The notes beneath the pieces were generated by a model. That model searched no databases. It was not told the DNA's origin and saw only the letters and a program-made list of their open reading frames with translations. The position numbers were made by a program, and so were the translations under genes. Below are positions 1 to 5,519 of a stretch of 9,830 bases of DNA, in pieces; the first letter of the stretch is position 1, and the number at the start of each line of letters is the position of its first letter. Origin of the DNA: Gammaproteobacteria bacterium (GTDB taxonomy: Bacteria; Pseudomonadota; Gammaproteobacteria; JALTLT01). The stretch covers positions 1 through 9,830 of the forward strand of contig JALTLT010000427.1 in the NCBI GenBank assembly GCA_027001815.1, read 5' to 3'.

Positions 1-299
1 CCCGTCAGCACGTCGCTGGCACGTTCAGACCACGGAATGCCGAACGACCCATCCCCCCAGGTCTGGAGGGGGTCTCCGAACGTCCCGTCCCCGAGACCCG
101 GGATCACCGCGCTGGATACCCCTGGCTCCATCGCCTGCCAGAAGAGATCCAGGTATCCGTCCCCGTTGAAGTCTCCGGTGTGGAGGCGATGGGTCTCTTC
201 ACTCCACGATTCGGCGTGAAGCGAAAGACTCGTCACAAAGAGAAACAGAGACAGAATCAGAACGCGGAACAGAGCGAGTCGAGAACCATCACCATCCAT
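1..299 (-). CDS. Exported FG-GAP/VCBS-repeat protein, C-terminus cut by window edge
   Basis: The minus frame is open from 299 to the left edge, giving 99 visible residues, so only the N-terminus is present. The chosen ATG has GGAG at 306-309, six bases upstream. Residues 1-29 form a signal peptide: Arg-7 and Arg-12, then a Leu/Phe/Val core, then a likely cut after LHA. The mature part has GDFNGDGYLDLFWQ at about residues 42-55, followed by IPGLGDGTFGDP. This is the Asp/Asn/Gly-rich calcium-loop pattern of FG-GAP/VCBS repeats, which fold into beta-propellers in secreted or surface proteins, often adhesins or polysaccharide-associated. The specific function cannot be told. It lies 72 bases downstream of the small exported protein gene on the same strand, so the two may be co-transcribed. 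The frame is open upstream to 371 with only GTG alternatives; the ATG is preferred for its ribosome site and signal peptide. Confidence 0.7.
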   Translation of the reverse strand, partial: MDGDGSRLALFRVLILSLFLFVTSLSLHAESWSEETHRLHTGDFNGDGYLDLFWQAMEPGVSSAVIPGLGDGTFGDPLQTWGDGSFGIPWSERASDVLT

Positions 300-371
300 G
301 GCGAACTCCGTGGGCACAACGGTTCGTCGCGCGCGGACTCCATACCGACGCGACGGATTCAGAAAAATGGA

Positions 372-725
372 TCAATCAGCGAGAAGGAAGACCGAGGCAA
401 TTGCCATCCCGGCATCTCCGGTCTGACAGGTCCCTTCCACTTCGATACGGACCTGCTTGCCTGACAGCAACGCCGAGAGCAGTGTGGCATAGAGCGCGCT
501 TCCGGCCGGATGGTCGGGGGTCAATCTGAACACGTCGGTGCAACCGAACAACATCCGGCGCGTGTGGACGTAGATCATGCCATCGCTCGAAGGGCGCAGT
601 TTCTCCAGGAGCACCGGCTCGGAGATCGACTGATCTTGCGCGAGAGCTGAAGAAAGAGGAGAAATCAGGAAGAGCGGAAGAAGCAGAAGGCGAAGGCGAT
701 TGAAAACAAAGCCGAGTTTCAACAC
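372..725 (-). CDS. Small exported protein of unknown function, two cysteines
   Basis: This gene encodes 117 aa from a GTG start, supported by GGAGG at 734-738, eight bases upstream. Residues 1-29 are a classical signal peptide with Arg-10 and Arg-12, a Leu-rich core and an ALA cut site before QDQS, so the mature protein is about 88 aa and periplasmic or secreted. Two cysteines (in LFGCTDVF and EGTCQTGD) could form a disulfide. Between them runs an amphipathic helix-like stretch, ALYATLLSALLSGK, followed by a strand, VRIEVEG, and the chain ends in a hydrophobic strand, AIASVFLLAD. A helix packed on a small beta-barrel, as in single-domain OB-fold secreted proteins, is conceivable but only a guess. 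I do not recognise the family. It lies upstream of the VCBS-repeat gene on the same strand, 72 bases away, which hints at a shared transcript. GC content here is lower than in the central genes. Confidence 0.72.
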   Translation of the reverse strand: MLKLGFVFNRLRLLLLPLFLISPLSSALAQDQSISEPVLLEKLRPSSDGMIYVHTRRMLFGCTDVFRLTPDHPAGSALYATLLSALLSGKQVRIEVEGTCQTGDAGMAIASVFLLAD

Positions 726-801
726 TCGTACTACCTCCCTGTGTTATGACTAATCCGTTTAACTGTAGGATCATCGGCATGCGCGAGGATCCTGATCACA
801 G

Positions 802-831
802 TTTCTAGCACAGGTGGATCCTTGTTTTCAA
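802..831 (-). promoter_or_regulatory. Candidate sigma70 promoter for the small exported protein gene
   Basis: On the minus strand TTGAAA (831-826, 5/6 to the -35 consensus) is followed after 18 bases by TAGAAA (807-802, 4/6 to -10). It would start a transcript about 70-75 bases before the GTG at 725. The surrounding 726-837 stretch is AT-richer than the coding regions and holds no gene. This is a pattern match only. Confidence 0.28.
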
Positions 832-837
832 TAGCCA

Positions 838-1089
838 TTACCCAATCATTGCATAAATTTGCGCTGTAATGGTTTCATGCGGGCGTTGGAGGGTATTCAG
901 ATAATGCAACAACTCGGCTCTGACAGCGGAATTGGCGCTCGTGGTGAGAGTGTGCCGTTCCTGAGGCCAGGTCAAACGGGCAGCGCGCTGGATCGGTTTG
1001 CGCCGCAAGGTGCCGAGTTGTTCGAACACCCACAGGGGCACTCGTTTTTCGTTGATGTTCCGGGTCAAGGCAAAGGAAATCCAGGAGCT
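838..1089 (-). pseudogene. Decayed transposase-like C-terminal fragment
   Basis: The minus frame is open from 1089 to a stop at 838 and reads SSWISFALTRNINEKRVPLW, continuing into FEQLGTLRRKPIQRAARLTW and HTLTTSANSAVRAELLHYLN. It has no credible start: the only early codon is TTG at 1068, and TGA closes the frame at 1090-1092. The overlapping minus frame just upstream (up to about 1144) reads TRWAVNMKLLDFLCL, so a frameshift near 1065-1085 may have split one longer protein. The basic segment and the phrase with L, T and SANxAVRxxLLxxL recall the C-terminal tail of DDE transposases of the IS4/IS1380 type. That is recollection of style, not an alignment. The hairpin repeat at 1155-1255 lies directly behind its 5' end. 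It could instead be a random open frame. Confidence 0.4.
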
Positions 1090-1154
1090 TCATATTCACT
1101 GCCCAACGTGTTGGCTCAGTGCCTGCGGGGGGTGGATCGATGAACTACCAGTAT

Positions 1155-1255
1155 GTTGAAAAAGGCCGTCCTGGCCTTTTTCAACACCGGAAGCCAAAAA
1201 TGCGATTTCAGGCTTCCTCAGAGGCTGCCGAAAAACGGGGTTTTTCAACTGCCTG
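1155..1255. repeat. Copy 1 of dispersed hairpin element (internally deleted)
   Basis: Three hairpins lie head to tail. GTTGAAAAAGGCC at 1155-1167 pairs perfectly with 1173-1185 around the loop GTCCT, and the whole 31-base hairpin is identical to the one at 7918-7948. GGAAGCC at 1189-1195 pairs with GGCTTCC at 1211-1217. AGGC...GAAAAAC at 1222-1236 pairs with GTTTTTCAAC...GCCT at 1240-1254, with three mismatches. The right flank GCCTGTTAATC (1251-1261) matches 8070-8079 of the large copy. Relative to that copy, the second and third hairpins of the module are missing, along with most of the outer terminal repeat. Frames read through this stretch are artefacts of the palindromes. Confidence 0.85.
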
Positions 1256-1385
1256 TTAATCATTCCAAAGCCAGCGGCTCCAACGCCGTCCGCGGGCCGG
1301 CAGGCGGCGACCTGTCAAAACAAGATCAAAAGGTCAGGGACGCCCGGCGAAGTCGGGATGGCTTCGATCGGAACGCCCCAATGCA
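1256..1385. other. Intergenic stretch with no gene seen
   Basis: Between the repeat copy and the terminator-like hairpin I see no start codon with a ribosome site and no recognisable protein in any frame. The only local structure is a weak palindrome, CCCG...CGGG, near 1342-1356. Open frames across it on both strands are chance products of high GC. Confidence 0.5.
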
Positions 1386-1416
1386 AGGGCCCGCCCTCCT
1401 CCGGAGGACGGGCCTT
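1386..1416 (-). terminator. Strong GC hairpin downstream of the pentapeptide-repeat gene
   Basis: GGCCCGCCCTCC (1388-1399) pairs with GGAGGACGGGCC (1403-1414) around a three-base loop. The single mismatch becomes a G-U wobble in the minus-strand RNA, so the stem is unbroken in that direction. It lies about 110 bases past the stop of the minus-strand gene. Neither side has a clean run of T (CTTGC on minus, TTCTC on plus), so it may be a weak intrinsic terminator or an RNA 3'-end stabiliser. Confidence 0.42.
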
Positions 1417-1527
1417 CTCAACTGCACCGGCAAATCTCGGAACTGCGCCATGCCGGCGTGGAGGGCCCATTCTGCTCTCCGTGGAGCGGCATGGTAAGGG
1501 TGGGGGGAAACGGGAGGAGTCGCCCTC

Positions 1528-2043
1528 TCAGCGGCAGGTGCCGATGGAGCCCGGAGCGCACCGGCGTCCGTCCACCCAGATGGCGTTGTCGAAACGGGCC
1601 TGGATGAGGATGGCGCCGTTGAGGTTGGCACCGCGCAGATTGGCCCCCGAGAGATCCGCGTCGAGCAGATTGGCATTCTCCAGGTTCGCCAGGGTCAGGT
1701 TGGCCCCGCGGAAATTGACGCCATGCAGATGGGCCCCCTTCATGTTGGCGAGCATGAGATTGGCCCCTTCCAGGCTGGCCAGTTGCAGGATGGCCCCCGA
1801 GAGATCCGCCCCCTGCAGGTTGGCCTTGTCCAGACGCATGGAGGCCATGGAGGCGCCATGCATGTCGACGCCGGGCTTGTTGGCACCGATACGTACCGCC
1901 CAGGAGCACTGAGACTCGGGCTCCCATTCACACAACGTATTGACGTCTTTGAGTTTTTCAATCTCTGTCGTCCATCCGTGCGCCCCTGCAGCGATACCCA
2001 GTAGAAGCGCGCCCACCGCGACTCTGCCAACGATTCCAGCCAT
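1528..2043 (-). CDS. Exported pentapeptide-repeat protein
   Basis: This gene encodes 171 aa from the ATG at 2043, preceded by AAGGGGA about eight bases upstream. A longer frame from 2100 exists, but starting at 2043 puts a signal peptide at the N-terminus (MAGIVGRVAVGALLLGIAAG, likely cut near AHG/W). The mature protein has a short head with two cysteines (TLCEW and SQCSW). From about residue 58 to 143 it has near-continuous A(D/N/H)L-type pentapeptides such as ANLQG ADLSG AILQL and ANLTL ANLEN ANLLD. These are expected to fold as a right-handed quadrilateral beta-helix. It ends in a cap, WVDGRRCAPGSIGTCR, with a second cysteine pair. Pentapeptide proteins have very diverse roles, and no gyrase-type or effector-type feature is visible. 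The signal peptide and four cysteines suggest a disulfide-capped periplasmic or secreted form. It is divergent from the NosD-like gene, another beta-helix protein. Confidence 0.85.
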   Translation of the reverse strand: MAGIVGRVAVGALLLGIAAGAHGWTTEIEKLKDVNTLCEWEPESQCSWAVRIGANKPGVDMHGASMASMRLDKANLQGADLSGAILQLASLEGANLMLANMKGAHLHGVNFRGANLTLANLENANLLDADLSGANLRGANLNGAILIQARFDNAIWVDGRRCAPGSIGTCR

Positions 2044-2119
2044 GACTCGATCCCCTTTTGGTGTTGTCCGGGGCCATCCGGAACGATTCCGGTGACCCAT
2101 TGTCTGTGACTCGACGGGG

Positions 2120-2149
2120 AAAATACCACAAAATATCGATGTGTATCAT
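2120..2149 (-). promoter_or_regulatory. Candidate promoter in the AT-rich divergent region
   Basis: The stretch 2118-2152 is the only AT-rich part between the divergent pentapeptide-repeat and NosD-like genes. On the minus strand ATGATA (2149-2144, 4/6) and TATTTT (2125-2120, 4/6) are 18 bases apart and would serve the pentapeptide gene. No convincing plus-strand promoter was found. The call is weak. Confidence 0.22.
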
Positions 2150-2299
2150 TGAGGATGATCAAGCCGCCCCGGTCCGGCCGCCCTTGATCTCGATTAAGGC
2201 GACGGCCCGGTTCCTGGCGCAGGATTGATCGGCAGGGCGTCGCCCCGGGGGCTCGAAGAGCCCCGGAAGGACCGCGTCCCGCCGTTTCGAACCCGATGG

Positions 2300-3634
2300 A
2301 TGGAGATTGCTCCCCTGCCCGGACCTCGTCGGATGTTTCCACTTCCCCTTCCCGGCGTCGGCTGGGCGGCATTCCTGCTGGTGCTGTTCACGGCCGAGGC
2401 GTCGGCGCTGCCTCCTCTTCAGCTCTACCTGGAACTCACACCCTCCGGCGGCTCGGTGAAGCTCCCTCCCGGCACCTACGCGGGTCCCGCCACCATTCGC
2501 AAACCCCTCACGATCGACGGCGCGGGCGAGGTGACCATCGACGGCCAGGGGGAGGGCTCGGTACTCACGGTCGAGGCCGAAGGTGTGACACTGCGCGGTC
2601 TCCACATCACCCGCTCGGGGGAGAGCCACGACAAGGTGGACGCGGCGATCCTGGTGAAGGCCCGCCACGCGGTGATCGAGGAGAACACCATCGACGACAG
2701 CCTGTTCGGCATCCACCTCAGTGGCGGCGGCGGCCACGTGGTGCGCAACAACCGCATCCGCTCCCGCAACGTGCCGGTCACCCTGCGCGGCGATGCCATC
2801 CGCCTCTGGTACAGCCACGGCAACCTCATCGAGGGCAACCACATCGATTCCTCACGGGATCTGGTGTTCGCCAACTCCCGCGACAACCGCGTGATCGGCA
2901 ACCGGATCCGCCACGGTCGTCTGGGCATGGAGTTCGTCTACTCACCCGGCAATCGCGTGGAAGGCAACATCATCGAGGAGAGCGAGGCGGGCATCACGGT
3001 GATCTACTCCGACGATGTCACCCTGCGGGGAAACCGCATCCATCACCTGCGCAAGCTCACCGGCTCCGGCATCTCCATCAAGGAGAGCTACAACATCGAC
3101 ATCAGTGCTAATCTCGTCACCCATTGCGCGGTGGGGCTGCTGGCCACCGCCCCTCTCGAGCCGGAGAACATCCTCTACATCCACCACAACCTGTTCGCCT
3201 TCAACGACACCGCTCTCTACTTCTATGGGGAGAAGGGCAACCACGAGATCCATGACAACCGCTTTCACAACAACTTCACGGACGTCATGGGCAGTGCCCC
3301 CCGCAGCACCCGCTACAACCGCTGGCGGAAGAACTCCTGGGATCTCTACGAGGGATTCGACCTGGACGGCGACGGCATCGGCGATCTGCCCCATGAGGTG
3401 CACCTCTTCTCGGAGCGGCTGTGGATGGATCGCTCCATGGTTCGTCTCTGGCGCGGCACCCCCGCCCTCTCCCTGGTCGACTACATGGAGAGGCTGATCC
3501 CCTGGTCGGAGCCGGTGCTGCTCTTTGCCGACCCGGAACCGCGCATGGAACGGGGGCCGGCGGATCTGGAGGAGGGCCATCGGCAGCTCCTCGGGAGCGC
3601 CATCGAATCCAGGGAGAGGGACGATCCCGAATAG
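2300..3634 (+). CDS. NosD-like right-handed parallel beta-helix protein
   Basis: This gene encodes 444 aa from the ATG at 2300. The start is uncertain: TTG 2225 and ATG 2333 are in frame and none has a good ribosome site. The 2300 start gives an n-region with two arginines before the hydrophobic core GWAAFLLVLFTAEASA, so an exported protein is likely. The body is a series of strands with the Asn ladder typical of pectate-lyase-like helices: IEENTIDDSLFGIHLS, VVRNNRIRS, LIEGNHIDSS, VIGNRIRHG, VEGNIIEESEAGI and LRGNRIHHL. The end (RYNRWRKNSW, then FDLDGDGIGDLP and TPALSLVDYMERLIPW) matches the layout of NosD, the periplasmic protein needed to mature the copper centres of nitrous oxide reductase. 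No nosZ, nosF, nosY or nosL is present here, so it is either an orphan NosD or a NosD-family protein with another client. The gene convergent to it encodes an antiporter. Confidence 0.82.
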   Translation: MEIAPLPGPRRMFPLPLPGVGWAAFLLVLFTAEASALPPLQLYLELTPSGGSVKLPPGTYAGPATIRKPLTIDGAGEVTIDGQGEGSVLTVEAEGVTLRGLHITRSGESHDKVDAAILVKARHAVIEENTIDDSLFGIHLSGGGGHVVRNNRIRSRNVPVTLRGDAIRLWYSHGNLIEGNHIDSSRDLVFANSRDNRVIGNRIRHGRLGMEFVYSPGNRVEGNIIEESEAGITVIYSDDVTLRGNRIHHLRKLTGSGISIKESYNIDISANLVTHCAVGLLATAPLEPENILYIHHNLFAFNDTALYFYGEKGNHEIHDNRFHNNFTDVMGSAPRSTRYNRWRKNSWDLYEGFDLDGDGIGDLPHEVHLFSERLWMDRSMVRLWRGTPALSLVDYMERLIPWSEPVLLFADPEPRMERGPADLEEGHRQLLGSAIESRERDDPE

Positions 3635-3671
3635 GGTGACGAGAGGGGGAAGCGGCTGCATCACCCCCTGA

Positions 3672-3706
3672 CAGGACGTTGAAAAACGGTGTTTTTCAAC
3701 AGCCTG
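3672..3706. terminator. Minimal copy of the hairpin element between convergent genes
   Basis: GTTGAAAAAC (3678-3687) pairs perfectly with GTTTTTCAAC (3691-3700) around the loop GGT. CAGG (3672-3675) and CCTG (3703-3706) extend the stem after a two-base internal loop. The stem holds a T run on either strand, and it sits 38 bases after the NosD-like stop and 16 bases after the stop of the convergent antiporter gene, so a bidirectional terminator role is likely. In sequence it is the two ends of the large repeat (7912-7926 and 8051-8073) joined without the middle. Confidence 0.7.
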
Positions 3707-3721
3707 CCGACCGCTCACCCG

Positions 3722-5407
3722 TCAGCGGAGATCGCCGTAATACTCCTCGCGGAACCGCTGCAGGATCGCCATCACCTCGCTCTCCTCGTACCCCAGTTCG
3801 AGCAGCGCGGCTCGGCCCAGTTCGGCGCTCGCTTCGAGGGTCTCCGAGACGATGAACGAGGCACCCAGTGCCTTCAGCTCCCGGCAACGCCGCAGATCGT
3901 GTCCCCGGGCGAAGACGGGGATCGTGGGAGACTGCATGCGGATGGAGGCGACCACCCGCCCGGTGGCCTCCAGGTCGTCGATGGAGACGATCACCAGGGG
4001 CGCCTCCACCACCCCCGCGGCCCGAAGCACCTCCGGTTGCCGCACGTCTCCGTAGAAGACGGAGCGACCGTCACGGCGCTCCCTTTCCACCACCGCCGGA
4101 TCCCGATCGATGGCCACGTAGGGCACATCCATCGCCTCCAGAAGATAGCCGACACGGTGGCCCATGCGACCGAAGCCGGCGACGATCACCGGCCGCCGGT
4201 CACCTTGTTGCGGCTCCTTCCCCATCTCCGGTACATGGGCCGGTGCCGCCGCCGAGGCAAGGAAGATCCGGTAGGCGAGCCGTTCCAGGAACGGCGTGGT
4301 GACGAGTGTCAGCAGCACCACGGTCAGCAGGTACTGGAACAGGCCCTCCTCCATGAGCCCCGTGCTCCAGGCCAGCGAGAAGAGCACGAGGGCGAACTCC
4401 CCGCTCTGCGAGAGCAGCAGCGCCACCGACCAGGCGAGACGGCCACGGATCCGGAAGAGGTGGAGAAGGGACCAGAGGACCCCCGCCTTGACGACCAGCA
4501 GGCCCACCACTGCCAGAAACAGGATCAAGGGGTCGGTGAGCAGCACTCTCACATCCAGGGACATCCCCATGGACATGAAGAAGAGCCCCAGGAGCAGACC
4601 ACGGAACGGCTGCACCTCGGCGATGATCTGATGACGGTAGCTGGAGTCGGCGATCACCAGGCCGGCGATGAAGGCCCCCATGGCCATGGAGAGGCCGATC
4701 CCCTCCATGAGCTGGGCCGTCCCCAGCACCAGCAGCAGGGCCGAGGCGGTGAAGATCTCCGGGGATCCTGCTCGGGCAAGCAGATGGAGGATGGGGTTGA
4801 GGATGTGGCGTGCGAACAGAACGATCAGCAGCAGGATGCCCACCGCCTCCGCCACGGCCAGTGCGAGGTCCTCCGTGACGATCGGCCCCGGCGCCGACAT
4901 GAGAGAGACCAGCGCCAGCAGCGGCACCACCGCCAGATCCTGCAGCAGGAGGATGGCGACCGAGGGCCGACCGTAGGCAGAGGAGACCACCTGGCGCTCG
5001 GTCAGCAACTGCAGCACCAGCGCTGTGGAAGAGAGCGCGAGGGCCAGGCCGATGAGCAGCGAGATCTGCCAGTTCGTATGGAGAAAGAGGTGGATCACGG
5101 GCGTCAGCACCGCACCGGTGACCAGAACCTGCAGGGTGCCGAGGCCGAAGACCAGTCCCCTCATCCTCCACAGACGGACCGGATTGATCTCGATGCCGAT
5201 GATGAACAGCAGCAGCACCACCCCCAGTTCCGCCAGCGGGGCGATCCGTTCGTGGTCCTCGATGTAGCCCACCCCGGAGGGCCCGAGGACCGCACCGGCG
5301 ATGAGAAAACCCGGGATCGCGCCAAGCCCCAGCAGGCGGAACAGGGGAACGGCGACCACCGCCGCAGACAACAGGACGAGCGCCTCGTCCAGATAGGTTA
5401 CCGTCAC
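3722..5407 (-). CDS. KefB/KefC-type CPA2 cation/proton antiporter with TrkA-N domain
   Basis: This gene encodes 561 aa from a GTG at 5407, preceded by GGAGGGGG. The frame runs 28 codons further upstream, but those residues are Gly/Arg-rich and unlike the family, while the GTG start begins MTVTYLDEALVLLSAAVVAV, a proper first membrane segment. Residues 5-385 are a polytopic CPA2 exchanger with QDLAVVP at 156-162 (Asp-157, the expected ion-binding carboxylate), SQSGEFALV at 333-341, and a cytoplasmic loop RHQIIAEVQPFRGLLLGLFF at 259-277 resembling the regulatory Q-loop of KefC. Residues 407-520 are a TrkA-N/RCK nucleotide-binding Rossmann domain: GFGRMG 411-416, acidic Asp-434, then FYGDV 451-455. 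The family exports K+ (or exchanges Na+) for protons at the inner membrane, gated by nucleotide or glutathione in KefB/C. It is somewhat shorter than E. coli KefB, and no KefF/KefG partner is nearby. It is last in the nhaR operon, 112 bases after the NapA-type gene. Glutathione gating is not established. Confidence 0.88.
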   Translation of the reverse strand: MTVTYLDEALVLLSAAVVAVPLFRLLGLGAIPGFLIAGAVLGPSGVGYIEDHERIAPLAELGVVLLLFIIGIEINPVRLWRMRGLVFGLGTLQVLVTGAVLTPVIHLFLHTNWQISLLIGLALALSSTALVLQLLTERQVVSSAYGRPSVAILLLQDLAVVPLLALVSLMSAPGPIVTEDLALAVAEAVGILLLIVLFARHILNPILHLLARAGSPEIFTASALLLVLGTAQLMEGIGLSMAMGAFIAGLVIADSSYRHQIIAEVQPFRGLLLGLFFMSMGMSLDVRVLLTDPLILFLAVVGLLVVKAGVLWSLLHLFRIRGRLAWSVALLLSQSGEFALVLFSLAWSTGLMEEGLFQYLLTVVLLTLVTTPFLERLAYRIFLASAAAPAHVPEMGKEPQQGDRRPVIVAGFGRMGHRVGYLLEAMDVPYVAIDRDPAVVERERRDGRSVFYGDVRQPEVLRAAGVVEAPLVIVSIDDLEATGRVVASIRMQSPTIPVFARGHDLRRCRELKALGASFIVSETLEASAELGRAALLELGYEESEVMAILQRFREEYYGDLR

Positions 5408-5484
5408 AGGGCGACCCCCTCCGAATCCGCTTCGAGGTACCCGGAGCGGGCACCGGCCTCCATCATCGCCGGTATGATCGTCAC

Positions 5485-5519
5485 GGGGCAAGTGCCGGGG
5501 CCCTCCCCCCGGCAGCCCC
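5485..5519 (-). promoter_or_regulatory. Intercistronic hairpin between the two antiporter genes
   Basis: GCCGGGG (5494-5500) pairs with CCCCGGC (5507-5513), and an outer stem pairs GGGGC (5485-5489) with GCCCC (5515-5519). It starts one base after the stop codon of the upstream antiporter gene. There is no T run on the minus strand, so a full terminator is unlikely. It could stabilise the upstream transcript or reduce read-through into the KefB-type gene. Confidence 0.45.

Noticed and set aside
1153..1497. Small protein-coding frame on the plus strand (and the similar one at 7849-8031 on the minus strand)
   Set aside because: Both begin within or read through the hairpin repeat, share peptides only because the repeat is shared, and have no ribosome site.
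2157..2189. GATCAAG...CTTGATC inverted repeat as a terminator or operator
   Set aside because: The stem has only seven pairs around a 19-base loop, no T run follows, and its position before the NosD-like gene gives no clear role.
2225..2299. Upstream TTG start for the NosD-like protein
   Set aside because: It would place 25 charged, Pro/Arg-rich residues before the signal sequence and would use a rare start codon; the ATG at 2300 is more plausible, though the point is not settled.
5408..5491. N-terminal extension of the KefB-type antiporter
   Set aside because: The 28 extra residues are Gly/Arg/Asp-rich and unlike the family, while GTG 5407 has a ribosome site and begins right before the first membrane helix.
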